Shown here one piece after another: positions 41,107-53,981 of a stretch of 64,000 nucleotides of DNA (position 1 is the first letter of the stretch; the number at the start of each line of letters is the position of its first letter). A program made the translations under genes and the position numbers. The notes below the pieces were generated by a model. That model had not been told where the DNA came from, did not search any database, and saw only the letters and a list, made by a program, of their open reading frames with translations. The DNA comes from Diprion similis (lineage: Eukaryota > Arthropoda > Insecta > Hymenoptera > Diprionidae): NCBI RefSeq assembly GCF_021155765.1, contig NC_060116.1, positions 17,734,584 through 17,798,583 of the forward strand, read 5' to 3'.

Positions 41107-44100
41107 ATGGACTTCGAAAGCCCTGATGTTGAAAAAGATTTTCCCGGCTTGTACGCTTCGGAATCCGGAAGAAAGAGCAACGAAAGCGACTGTAAGATAT
41201 TAATGATTCTTCACTCTAAGAGCACGGGCTCATTTTTTGCCTGAAGAAATCCTACACGTATGCGCCCGCGTGCAATAGCCTAACATTCCCCGTGTGGGAA
41301 CTGTGTTACCATTTTGGCATAAATTTCCCAATTTTTTCGAGAATTGAATAAATCTTCATCGAGTTATATAACTTGTAACGGACATAAAGACATAGGCCGA
41401 ACTGCTGTGTAGAGCCATACAAGGTGCACTGGTCTATGGTGTCTAATTCTAAGAAATTGAAGGGTCGCATTTTATATTATACCTGTAGTGTCTGACATTT
41501 GACTTGAAAATCATAGTATTGAAAATTAATCAAACCTCTACTTCAAACCATATTTATGTTGGAAAGTTAGTGACGATGGACACGATAGGCCATCCAAGAA
41601 AGAACTTCTCATTGGCAAACGTAAAGACAAAAAAGACAAAAAGGATCGTGGATATGCTACACTAGAGGGTGAAAGCTCCCCGGAAGAAGAAATCGAAACC
41701 AAGTATTACAATACTTATGCCTTTATAATAATAATGCCTTTCATTTGATGATGCTTTCTCAATCAGATATCTCAGTTTACTGAATTGTTGCTTGCTTTTC
41801 AACACACATTTGTCTATGGAATTAATTTCAATAACTATCATTCAAATCGTCGAATAATGTACATTTGCAAAGAGGGATTGGAGGCAGTAAATTTTTTTTA
41901 TATAACGTCAGTATTGCTTCGGCGTCTTTTTTTACTTGTGTTATTGACGTAAACCAATTGTTTTTACAACAGTACCAAAAAAGAGCATCGATATACGTTA
42001 AAGTGTACTTTGACATCCTAGTACTTGAAAATGTTTTTTTTTCGTACTTGGCAACAAAAAAAAAAAAAAAAAAAAAAATTTCTGTCACATAAATCATCGT
42101 GTGTACCATGAAGGCAAAGTCTTTTTTACCTTACTTATTTACAATATTAATTTTCGGCTTGCGTACGCGCTCACCTATAACTTACATTGCAAACTTGTGT
42201 TCGGCATGAAAGACCTACTTTGCTTCTTTGGTGCACAATCTACTATTACCATTACTGACTTTCGTTTCGCTTGAAACTTTTCATTATTCCTCATAGTCAC
42301 TTTTAGTGACTTTTTCTTATCAAGCTGAACCTTGTCAGGATACTCCCTATTACATATTCGTAATCAACATTAGTATGGTAGATCTAATTACATTTGCAGC
42401 CCATTAGCTGTTACCTGTCAATTGGCTGAGATTCTGAAATTAATAGCTGCTGTCATCATTCAGAGATGGACGACGTTCACATTTTCATTAAAAAAATGTT
42501 ATTCCTAGCTACTCCGTTTTTGGTTGAAATAAGTAATAGTGCTTAATAAATATGTCTAACAACAGTTCTGTTTCTACTTGTAGTGATTTAGTTTTGTTGA
42601 TTATACTTGTTCTAATTTACTTTACAAACTTGTATTTTGTGATAAAAGTTTTTATTTACTATGTACAAGAGACAGGCAATTAATTCTCTAACTAATAACA
42701 TTTCCAGATGGTTTTCGGGTATGCTCAATTACTCGAGATAGTTTTTGTAGGTTTAGATTTGACATTTGTATCTTATACGGTTTAGACTATGAATTAGTTA
42801 ACGGCTTCTGAGTATCGCGTGTATTGATTTGAGATATGCTTTCAAGATATATCTAAAAGGCACTTATAAATCCACATCTTACCCAAGCCATTTTGCATCT
42901 ATGCATGTGCGTGCGTGTGTGTTTGTGTGCGTGTGTAATGGAAGATAAATGTGTTTAGCCATCTTTTGATATGGTATGCATTGTATTAGTAAATCCATAA
43001 ATCCTTTAGGAGTCCGTCAAAGTCAAAAAAATCTAAAACATTCAAGTTCCCATCTAAGAAGGAAAAGCGAGAGAAATCCAGAGAAAAGGATGGTAAGGAA
43101 AAGGAAACAGATAAAGAAAGAGAGAGGAAAAAAAAAGATAGAGACGACAGGGATATGGATAAAGAAAAACGTAAAGATAAAGATAAGGAGAAATCCAAGC
43201 AAAAGTTGAAGGATCGCAAAAAAGGAAAACACGGGGAAGAAATTGTTGACATTGGTGGTAAGGCAGTTACAGAGAATACTGAACACCTGTGATTGGGGTG
43301 ATATACCAATAAAAATGAATCAATATTTATTGATCAACATGTTTCAGAGGAACAACCAATCTTTGGCGTTGCTCTGCAGGTGGCTGTGGAAAGAGGACGT
43401 TGTCATGACGGAGTCGAGCTTCCATTGGTTGTAAGAAATTGCATCGATTACATTGAAGAATATGGCAAGTCAATAGCATCAATAATTATATCTTTGAACA
43501 TTTAGTGAAAAATGGCTAAACGGCCAGGCTTGTGTACTTCATCTTGATAGTGATTTTGTATGGAAGTGCCTTTGTGGCATAAAAATATCAAGGCAGAAGA
43601 GGCATTAAGGGGGGGGGGGGGGGGGGGGTCTATCAACTAAAGTAGCTGACGGCTGTTAATTTTTTTCTGAATACTGTTTTGTGTTCCAAAAAACATGCTT
43701 AAAGCTCACGGCGAGAAAAAAATGATTTAACCCTGGTTGATTTTGTATACACGTAAATACGAAATCGGCCAGGGTCAAATAATTTTTTTCTCGCTGTGAG
43801 TTTTGGAACACAAAACAGCATTCAGGAAGAAATTGACAGCCATCAGCAAATTATAGTTCTGATAGCGACTTTAGTCGTTGGACCCCCTCCCCCTCCGTAA
43901 AAGTTTCCCGTGTAATCATTGAATCTGAAGACATAAAAATGTTATTAAATTATTCAAGTTTATTATTGCCTACTACATAAAAACATGTGCCTCAGGTCCA
44001 CTCAAGTACACAATCTCTACCAAAAGAATTGTCCGTAGCTGATTATCTCTGATATTCTCCAATCGAAATTGTGAAATGGCCTGACACTGCGACGCCTACA

Positions 44101-47100
44101 CATATCTGCAAACTTTCTCGTTATCGCTTCCAGGTATGACTGTGGACGGACTATACAAAGTTTCAGCAGTAAAATCTAAGGTCCAACATTTACGAAAACT
44201 TTACAATCAACGAGAAGTGGTAGACATGTCAGAGTTTGATCCTATGGTGGCTACAAGTCTGTTGATACTATTTCTCAGGTTGTAATTGAATTCTGACTGA
44301 AACATTTTTCAATAAAAATGAAAATATACCAGGTGCATAATTACATTGAGTAATCAGGACTTCTGTCTTCTGCCTTGTAGAGAGTTGCCTGAACCAATAC
44401 TTCAAAATGACGAAGTTGTATCTCGATTTGAACAGGCAGCTTCATTGAAGGAAGTTGCTTTGAGAGAAACGCAGCTAATTGATCTGATAAGTCAACTACC
44501 CAAGTGTAACAAGACTCTTTTGGCATGGGTGATCTTGCATTTAGATCACCTCACTGCGCATGTGAGTGGTCTAGAGTAACTATTGCTTGGATGCTCAATG
44601 AATTGTGGTTCTTATCAAATTTCAGGAAAAAACTACCAAAATGAACGCCCAGTCTATTGCAATGACACTGAGTCCAGTTTTACAAATGAGCCATCGACTA
44701 CTCTTGGCATTGCTTTTACATTGCAAGGCATTATTTGCAAATGTTGAATTAACCAAATATATTCCACCATTGGCCTCTGGTAGTCCAAACTTGCCGGACA
44801 CCGTGGATGCCATAGCTGCCGAGTTGGCCAAACAAGAATCGTTATTGTCTCAAATTCATATGCAAATGAACGCAGGATTTGTTACCAAATTGAGAGAAGA
44901 ACAATTGTGGGAAGTGCAGCGTCTTATAACACAGCTCAAGGTGAGAGGTTTTACAATTACGCAAAAAAAGAAATACAGATTCCAGAATGGAGAAAAAAAT
45001 ATCTATCAAATATCAGTATGAGCAAACTAGCCGATCAATATAAGTACATTAATATTCCTTCCTTAGTTTGGAATCTTTGTTTAAGAAATGAAGTTCTAGA
45101 AATGACAATCATCCTGTATGTTTGAGAATAGCACAGATTGCAGACTTATTACACTTGTAGAGAAAATACAAAACCGTGCAAAAACTGGAGGGATCAGCAC
45201 AGAAAAGTTTGGAAGAAGATTTGAAATTAGGTGACGAGGGTAATGTTGATATCAGTTTGCATAAAGCTAAGCTCGTGCCTGATGAAGATAATAGTTACAT
45301 CAAAAGTGATTATCAGCCATTGCCTATGGCTGTTGTAATCCGTAACCAAAGTTGTTCTCAAAGTATCGATGAGTCAAACGACCAATGTGACACACCTGAA
45401 GTGAATGAGAAATTAGGAATGCTCCCTGCAAGTAAACATGTTTCGCAAACTAAATGCATCCAAGAAAAACTGGATTGCACCAGTACTGAACTAACACCAG
45501 ACGAAATAATTAATGAAAATAGTGGGGAAACTTTGCAAATTTGTATGTATAATATGTTAAATGAAACTTGCATTTGTTTTTTTTTAAATAATTCCAAATC
45601 AAATTGTCACAACTAGAAAATATGATTTATACCTGCTTTTTTAAAGTGAAAGCTCGACAGATATCTCTCGATAATGACGAGGAACTGAGAGAACGGCTGA
45701 TCTATGGCGAATTATTGGCAATGCAGGCATCACTAGGATCGCGTATTGCCGAAGAGCGAGGTGAAGTAAAACGATTGGCTGAGCTTTTGATGAATAAAGA
45801 CAATGAAAGAAGTAAGCCGATAGACATTCCCCATACCCCTGAGGAAGCTGAAAGGGTTGCAACAATTGAACTTGTTCTGGAAAATCAGATGCTGGAGGTA
45901 AAAATTACATTTCATAGTTACTTTTATTCAATGTGACATACACGAACATTAATTTTTCGTCAACTCCAAGAAAATTCATACAAGGGTTTGCATTCAAAGT
46001 TGCGCAATTTGGAAATTTTTTAAGCAGTACTTCTGCAACGAAATGTAACATTGTGCATAATTTTAGGCCTGCACGTAGTTTTTCAAAAGCGATACAACGC
46101 TTTGTAATTTTCAAGGGTCCTTTCTGACAAATAAATAAATAAATAGATGAACAAACCGAATGAATCATTATTGGCAAAGTTTTCAGTTCTAATAACAGGG
46201 TTATCAAAATTTTAGTGTCGCGTGTAATCATGATGTAGATATAATACAGTTTACATTAAGGATTTTGAACCACTTCTCATATTTAAGAATTATCAAACAT
46301 TCAAGGGATATTAGACTGTACACATTTTACCGTACAAAAATTTTCATTGGTTTTGGTTCCAGAGTTTTCGTTACGAATCATTTTGCCTGATGAATGACTA
46401 CTTTTAGTAATGGCAGTATTAACGAAAGATCGAACTTTCCTTCATTTTATATACATCACAAGATTAGCATTTCATTATTATTGTTTTCTTGCATTAAACT
46501 CTAAATAAAAACGAATGAGTTTTTTTTGAAAAAGGTAGGTTGCAACACTTAACAGAATGTGTTATTTTTATATGATGAATTATTACTACAGAATTTCGTA
46601 ATTTTTAGAATAAATTGAGTCATTTTATGTTTAATTTATTTTTTAAAGTAAGATAGTGTCAACAAATTTATGTGCATGAAGCGTTTCACGGTTACATGAT
46701 CATGAATAAATATTTACTCCGTACTCATTTGTGTGCGACTCAGTTCGACCAACATTATTCATGACCTCGAGTGGAAAGATAAAACATAAAAAAGAATTCA
46801 TATTCTTTCTGTTATTTATTTTGAAAACTATGAAGTTCTATAACAATATTTCATGACTTCAGTAATGTATTTTGGTGAAGCTCCATATTTTGCCTGCACT
46901 TTTTCCACTCTGAATAATTTTATAAAAAACTTGAAGATATAATAATAATAATAAAACAAAATACACTCTAAAGACGGCATCACCCACAAAAACCTACTCC
47001 CAAGCTTGAAATTTTGCAGTTTTATACATTGCCCATATCAAATAAGTATGACGTATGTATATGTTGCTAATTATTGTTTTAGAAAAAAAAGGCCACACTT

Positions 47101-47208
47101 GTAAGAACTATTATTGAAGAAAATATGGCTTGCGTTGAATTACGTGCACAGTTCGTGATACAACAACTTTTTCATCAAAACTGTACACTTGCTGCAAAAC
47201 AAATTTAA
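41107..47208 (+). CDS. RALBP1: RalBP1/RLIP76, Ral effector with RhoGAP domain
   Basis: Effector of Ral GTPases linking them to Rho-family GTPases and clathrin endocytosis. Ten exons: 41107-41191, 41567-41702, 43010-43257, 43348-43464, 44134-44278, 44381-44561, 44626-44940, 45161-45542, 45647-45897, 47083-47208. The phases chain, giving 661 residues (human 655). N-terminus MDFESPDVEKDFPGLYASES matches the FPGLY motif of the family. Then a Lys/Glu/Asp-rich basic region (about 60-150), IFGVALQVAVERGR, the RhoGAP fold (about 160-330) and a Ral-binding coiled coil beginning LREEQLWEVQRLI. Two oddities: exon 4 uses a GC donor (GCAAGT), and the arginine-finger position reads GLYKVSAV, with Lys204 where human has Arg. 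AATAAA at 47449-47454 is a possible poly(A) signal. Convergent with NOC3L. Confidence 0.95.
42052..42078. repeat. Poly(A) run and nearby GT repeat
   Basis: An A-run of over 20 bases in RalBP1 intron 2; a GT/GC-rich microsatellite lies further on at about 42905-42938. Confidence 0.8.
43609..43895. mobile_element. Palindromic element bordered by a 20-base G run
   Basis: In the RalBP1 intron with the GC donor. A run of 20 G (43609-43628) opens the element and CCCCCTCCCCCTCC closes it. Between them TTGTGTTCC and CGAGAAAAAAAT near 43680-43725 recur inverted near 43780-43815. Non-coding; the G run could form a quadruplex. G-run length is prone to sequencing error. Confidence 0.65.
45898..47082. 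other. Last RalBP1 intron
   Basis: 1.2 kb of AT-rich intron. No repeat or exon recognised. Confidence 0.6.
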
Positions 47209-47448
47209 TCATTTCTAAGGTAATGACAGTAAATTAATTTACGAAGATGTTTCTTGAACTAGCATAGAATATACATGACGCAAGGAAATAAGGTGAAACA
47301 ATGCGCATACGCTTTAGTTGAACCAATTAGAGAACGTATCCAAGGTGACGTCATATAGGCTTGATATTTTGTTCTTCAGTGTTTATATTATTATTTTTGC
47401 AAGTTTTAACAGCACAAACTGGGGTTTTCAGCAAACGGAATGTACAGA

Positions 47449-47454
47449 AATAAA
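47449..47454 (+). promoter_or_regulatory. Candidate RalBP1 poly(A) signal
   Basis: AATAAA 241 bp after the RalBP1 stop, inside the 562-bp convergent gap with NOC3L. Confidence 0.4.
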
Positions 47455-47763
47455 TAAGTAACCTCAAGTAACCTATTTACGTGATTTCTGTGACTTCATC
47501 TTGCGTATACGCTGCCTGAGCGAAAATCGGTCTTCAGTTCTGACACACCTTATCTCCTCACATCGTGACAATGTAAACCGATCTGACTCTCATGCGTCTT
47601 TGACATATCTTTGTGACGCTCAAAAGGTCTTCAAGAATCAATATATTATAGCTACAGTTTTCAAGTAGTGGCTGAGTTTTTACCTAGATGGTTGAACAAT
47701 CGGCCCACACATCTATAAATTAATATAATATTTATTGAGAAGTCGCATTGTTGTACAAAGTCA

Positions 47764-47769
47764 TTTATT
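47764..47769 (-). promoter_or_regulatory. Candidate NOC3L poly(A) signal
   Basis: AATAAA on the minus strand directly after the NOC3L stop codon (47773-47771). A second lies about 30 bp further on; the first would give a very short 3' UTR. Confidence 0.4.
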
Positions 47770-47770
47770 A

Positions 47771-50700
47771 TCATGTACATTTAACTTTTTTCAATTTAAA
47801 AGCCCCATAAAAGTTCGTAGCTATGTCATTTTGTTGCGAATGTTGGAAAATAGTTTCCAAATAATCCCCGTAACGTTTCGTTATAAGTTCATTGTAGCCG
47901 CACAATTTCACGGATATTACTTTTTTGGGTGCAGGAACAGCAGGCTTGAACATGACCCCTGTCGTTTCGTATTCGTGAAAGAGGTCCACTGGAGATCTTA
48001 AAAAGGAGGGAAAAGAATATATTGAAAAATGAATTATTACTATTATTACCAGCAAATGTTTTGTAAGCATACTTCGAAACCACCATCAATAGTGGTTCTT
48101 TTTTTTAAATATATTAAATTGTCCCTGCATATATAACCATTCCTCACACTCACAATTTCCCAAATTCTGGCTCTAAGCTGCCCTCTCCACTTGTAGGAAC
48201 TCCTTTCGCAATATTCTTCGCCATTTTTTGCACCATTGGATGATAGTGTGTCTGAAAGTGAATGGTATTAAGTCAACAGACGTATCCTCACCATTTTGTG
48301 CTGAAAAAATGCTATTTATTTTAAGTTTACTTGTAAAGGAACGAGTTCCCACAAAGCTGAACGTTGAGCATTGCAATATTCTGGTTCATTCAGCACCGAA
48401 TCATAGAAACCTTCTCCTATGGAGGAATCCGTGTCCAGTAAAATGTCAGCTGCTTTTCCAAGTTGCATCACCGTCTTGATGATAGCTAGTACCCCAAGCG
48501 TACCATTGTGTTCTAATTGTAGTGCCAAAATACTTATTCGTTTCAAAAAGGCAGCAAGTCGATTCTGTGAGATGTTCTTACGTTTTTTTATCAAAATGTT
48601 ACCCAGTGTTCGTAAAATAATTATTAAATCCGCATGATTTTTACCCGCACGAATACCAAGTAAGTTTCTATAGAGGTGCGAATAAAACCTGAAAAACAAA
48701 TATGAAAGAATTATCCCGCACTTGGTCGTCTGATATTTTTATTTATATATCGTAAGTGTACTATTTTCCGAAGCTCATACTTACCTTGATGGATCAATGT
48801 TCAATGCCTCCCCTTGCCCAGATAAAATAACAAAGACAGTTTCAATGCAATACAGTTGCTCTTTCAAACTTAAGGTGTTGCCTTCCAATAACCGATTCAG
48901 AACATTGACTAAATCTTGATAGAACTCTATATTAATGCTGTGTGCAAACCTACGAAAATTAAATAAATGCTCTTTCACATGATATCATTTGAACAAGTTA
49001 AGTTAGAAACTGTTGTAAAGTCTAATTGTTTCTTAATACCACTTTAAGGACAAAAATCACGTCTTTCTGATTGGGAAGGGGAACCAAGTAGTAGAGGAGT
49101 ATGTAGATACACCTGCTGTACTTAGATCACATGATATCTGTTGAATATTCGAGTGTGAAATGCTATGTTATTATCAACCCAAACATTGATAGTAAATCTT
49201 TGGGGCTTCGCAAAAGCACCTATTCTGAGGAAAATTCAGCGTACGATAACCTGACAGTCAGCATTACCACTTGGTACAGCTGGTGTATTCATATGCATAT
49301 GTCTCCCTCCTTGGTCTATCTTCACCCACCAAATTTGAATTGGCTTAAAGATGTCTCATGTTTATCCATAAGATACTTTAATTTGTGAGGAAAAAATGAG
49401 GTGATAATTTGTGCTTAAATGAAAACGTACTTAGCTAATCCTTGTAACGTAATGGACAACATTTTGCCCGTTGGGTTTTGCTTCAGAGTGCGGAAGTAAA
49501 TAGTGAACACTATGCTGGTTATATCGGTCAGCACCTGTTGCTTGCTCTGTTTATTCTCTTCCGCTTTAGTCTCCATCATCTCTTTTTCAACCTGTTCTAG
49601 CTTCTTTTTTCTCTTCCGTTCTCGTTTACTCATAGAAATTAATTTCTGCTTATGCATCTGGAGTTTCTTCTGTTTCAATTCTTCTATTTTGCCCTTGTCC
49701 AAATCTATATCAGAAATTTTCAGAACCAACAGTACGGTCAATAATTCAGCATAAACTGAGTGACCCCTAGTTTTTATATACTGATTTATCCGACGCACAA
49801 TCTGTAAAAAGGACAAAGAGATCAAGAACTGGCAAAGCATTAGTGTCAACAAATTTTGATCAAGACTAAGGAAAGTTTCCTTATCTACTATCTTTGTATT
49901 TCAATGGGAGATTAATTTTATCATACAAACTCTCACCACAAGAGATAATTCGCCACGTTTATCTTCCTTGAATATTTGAGTAACACATTTAGCCACTATC
50001 TCCCTTACACTTGACCATTTACTATCTAAGTATGGAACCAAAAGGTTAGCAATATTGACAGAGAAATTGAAATATGGATGTGCGACCAAAAGCTCTGACA
50101 TACAACTGATAGCAATTTCTCCCAATCTTTTTTCCTGCTCTTGTAACTTGTTCATGTTACTGCTCTTTCTGTTCAATGTGCTAGCCAATTTTTCAAGCTT
50201 CTGTAAGTACAACTTGTAGCTTTTCAACATTACTGCTTCATAATTTTGTAAATTCAATGTCTCCTTTCTCACTAAAAAAAATTTCATTTCATGATTTTAT
50301 TAGCATGATATATCATCATATAGAATAATATGAGGAACAATATGAGAGGCGTTTCAAAGGAATTGAATTGTGGACTAGATCAGTAATCATTATCATACAT
50401 TTAACTTTATCTTGGGGGATTTGTTTAATGCTGTAAGAAGGTAGAATGTCCTTGAATACTTCCAACAAGGATACCATTGCCAATTTCCTAACAGTAATAT
50501 AAACTTCTGGATGATCTTCTTCCATAAGTGACAAAAGTACTTTCAAGTTTCCAGCCTTCAGTTCAGGATTTTCTAATAATCCACTTGACAAAATTCCGAT
50601 CTTGAAACGACGTGATTGGAGTACCTCTTCTCTGCATGCCAACAGTTCTACCACTGATACTGGTTTACTTACATCTATTTTTCCCTCTTCCTAAACAAAG

Positions 50701-52475
50701 TGTTAATTAATACCACGTGCATTTTAATATAAAAATATACCTTTAATATACCACGGCTCTTGAAAGAGTTTCCCTTTTACAATGGATTTACATCGCTCGT
50801 AAATATCAATATCTCAGTCTTTTGTTTAATCATTATTCTCAGATTTGGGTAATTTCTTACAACATATTCTAGGTTCAGTTCCTGGTCGCTCAATTCTTCA
50901 TCATCTACAGACTGTAGATCATTACTTTTATGCTCCTGCTCAATTCTTAATTCTTTCTCTTCATCCAACTTCTCTATTTCACTTAGTGGAACATGCCGCT
51001 CAATTAATTTATTTTGAGATTTGATGGGCAGAAGCATACGTGTGCGACTAGTTGTAACTGTGGTGTCGACTGTCGCATTTTCATACTTCTCCTCTAAATC
51101 ATCAAATTCTGTTGATTTTCTCCATTTTCGTTTGATTTTAGACTCTGGTCTAGATTAAGAAAATGCAGAAAGTGACTTGTTTTAGTATATTAGCAAGCTA
51201 GATGGCTCCTCCAATTGGGAGATACTTTGAGAAAAATGAAAATTAACTTTAACAAAATGTCAAGATGGTAGTGTATTGTAATTATAGACTGTTGAAGAGA
51301 AAATTAATATTTTGACATTTATATGGTTAAAATTTTCTGTTTGGATAGATGGTGCTGAAATCACCAGAGATTACCTTTTTTTTTAGGTACTCCATAATAC
51401 TAACACAAGTTTTTATTCCATCATTGTATATAAAGGTATAAATTTGGATTAATTACGTACTGGCTTAATCGAATTCGGCTAAGCAGATTGTAACTCTGGT
51501 TAGATACAGCTTTTTTCAAAAATTCCAAGTCATCTTTTTCAACCATTCCAAGCATATCTTCACCATGATCGCTCTCATCTTCTGTTTCAACATTATCTGA
51601 TACGAGTGTCGTGGGTGGCTTTTGCAACTGTTTTCGAGTTTTATGATTTCTACGGCTCTTCAATTTTCCCTGCTTAGAAAGTTTAGTCCTCGTCTGATTG
51701 TTCCTTTTTATCTTACTGATTTTCGACTTTGCTATTTTCTTGACGAAATAATAGAACAAGCAAATTAATAAGAGCACTAAAATATTACAGAACTGCATTT
51801 ACTAACGTTAATGAAATATCAGGGAAAAAATCATCGATGTCCAATTTCGGATATAACTTTCAAGAAGCTTTTTAAAACATGAGTATGTTTGTCATTAGGA
51901 TTTATTAAATTTTAGACCATCCTAAAGGTGTGAAATAATGATTTTTCCTCACGTGCATTCTTATAACAACGTTACTAACTTTAAACTTCTTAAATGCTGC
52001 ATATTCTCTGATGACTGGCATCCAGATTGAAAAAGAGCTCTTGTTAAATATGAATGGTGCAAAAAATTTGCATCAAAAAGTAAGGGTAACATGATAGATA
52101 AAAAATTCAAAACACGTGTCTCAGTTTCTCCTAACACTACAGAGAATCGGTGTTGTTTACTAATTGAAGTCATCTAGAAAAAACATTTTAGGTCATCTCT
52201 AGCTGACTCATACACATGAATTAGTTTTCATTGTTGATTTTAAGAGCATTTGTGCACGAATATGCTATCATGTGAGAGATCATAATTCTTTACATGTGTC
52301 GAAAGTACGAATTCCCGAGAATCGATAATACTGTATATGATTATTGTTGCAATGAACAGATTGATAGAATAGCGCGTTGCACCTTTAGGTTATGTCACCT
52401 TGTGCAATCGGGTGAAGATTTGTTACAGTGCATCTAAATCATATATATATAAAAATTTATTTGACTTACCCCCAT
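47771..52475 (-). CDS. NOC3L: NOC3L, nucleolar complex protein 3 homolog
   Basis: HEAT-repeat protein needed for 60S pre-ribosome maturation and export; the yeast homolog Noc3 also acts in replication licensing. Ten exons (minus): 52475-52470, 51738-51461, 51149-50792, 50690-50399, 50271-49937, 49801-49431, 48949-48785, 48688-48331, 48251-48154, 47996-47771. The phases chain, giving 828 residues (human about 800). The N-terminus is very basic, followed by an acidic stretch. Family landmarks: PEVYITVRKLAMVSLLEVFKDI, YKLYLQKLEKL, GLAKFAHSINIEFYQDLV, LSGQGEALNIDP, LNEPEYCNAQRSALWEL. The first exon codes only Met-Gly and is chosen because ATGGGG precedes a strong GTAAGT donor and keeps frame; this start is the least certain part. 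Head-to-head with LYAR across a hAT-like insertion. Confidence 0.93.
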
Positions 52476-53981
52476 ATCAGAAAACTGGTTTTTAAGCAGA
52501 AATGGTAAACGCTGCTTTCATACACACGCCACTTCCAGCGTCAATCAATTTCAAAATTGATGCCATGCACGTGGTCTACACGGGTGTCGGGTGATGGGAT
52601 CGTTAATTCACGACATTCACGAGCTGAGGAGCTAGGGGGTGACATTCAATGCGTTCCGAAATACACTTGCAGTAAGTACTTTCTGCCCAACGCTGCCGAC
52701 TACTCCCGACCAGCGTTGCCAACTCTTCTAGAGTAAATTATCGACGCAGGGCCGTGAAATTATGGTACTTTTATGGTACAGTCATCAAACGAAATTATTG
52801 ATTCAGGACCGTAAATTATGGTACTTTAAAGCCCTGTATCCGCGATCAAAGCTTTTCAATTAGGTAAATAGAAAGAAAAAAATACTCAGAGTTGACTCAT
52901 AGATGAGACTTGGATTGAAAGGTTGGATCAAACATTTTGGTGAATTTATTTTACATGTCCAGAAAAATTGAGAATATGATAATATTATCTGATATGTAGA
53001 TCATAAATTAACTGAGGTTATATGACCGTGTATCAAGGTTTCGTGAAAAAGCTAGTGTAGCGCAGAGGACGAGGTTTTCAACTGCGACACAATGCGACAC
53101 AGTGTCAACATTTCTGGTGTATTCCTTCGCCCGGATTGTCTGCTTACGCCAGAAAGTTGACACTGCGTTAGATTGTGTCGGTATGTGAAAACTCCCAAAT
53201 AACTGATGAAAAGTGTTGTGCAGGTCCCCGCTAGGGGTCGAGCTAGCCAGGCTGAAAAAAATAACTAGGAGCAAGTACCAGATATGCAAAATTATGGTCC
53301 AAAATTATGGAATTTACTTCGGTATTCAGAATTATGGTATATTTTTTGAGTATGATACGCGTGGTATGGTACATGGTACAGATGGTTGAATTATGGTACG
53401 ATTCCATAATTATGGTACGAGTTGGCAACGCTGCTCCCGACCTTAGCTCCCGACCAACTGAGAATAATAATCTGCGCCAGCACTGGCCAGCACCGCCGTC
53501 GGCGAGAATTGGAACTATTATTTGCCGAAATTCCGGCCGCAGCTAGCTTCACGTATGAAGCGCCGAGTGGGACCTCTTTGTCTTTTCGGCAGCTTGGATC
53601 GTAGAGCTTGAAGTCGCTTGAATCTCTTTGGCTTGAATCACCACGAGGTATTAAGATTTAAGTTAAGTGAATTTACCACTAGCGTCCGTTTCCCCCTACG
53701 CAAAGCAAACGGCGTTTAATTTTTTCTGTATAGTTTGAAGATAGGCTGAACTTGCTTTAAATTTCAACCAACGTTGGAGGATTCTGGTCTAGGTCTGTGA
53801 TTTACCCCGACCCGAGTTTATTTTACCCAACACTTATGGCTCATTTCTAAAACGGCTGATAAACTTGTAGGTTAGTTTACTTTCATGCTGTCAACAGTTG
53901 CCAGTCTGATAAAATCCCGACAGAGCGAATTCAAGAAAAAAACTTGGTCTTCGGTAACGTGAATACAGTTTATCCATAAGA
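52476..53981. promoter_or_regulatory. NOC3L/LYAR divergent intergenic region
   Basis: 1.5 kb between opposed start codons. About half is taken by a hAT-like element (52711-53433). The remainder, notably 53434-53620, is GC-richer and probably holds promoter sequence. No TATA box stands out. Confidence 0.5.
52711..53433. mobile_element. Non-autonomous hAT-like element with 8-bp target duplication
   Basis: Terminal inverted repeats CAGCGTTGCCAACTC at both ends (15 of 15 bases), flanked by the direct repeat CTCCCGAC at 52703-52710 and 53434-53441. An 8-bp duplication and a CAG-starting terminus are hallmarks of the hAT superfamily. The 723-bp body has no transposase. It carries several TTATGGTAC-type short repeats near both ends, which may be subterminal transposase-binding repeats, a feature of hAT elements. 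Confidence 0.88.

Noticed and set aside
42986-43309. Serine/phenylalanine-rich minus-strand ORFs
   Set aside because: Antisense of the lysine-rich RalBP1 exon 43010-43257.
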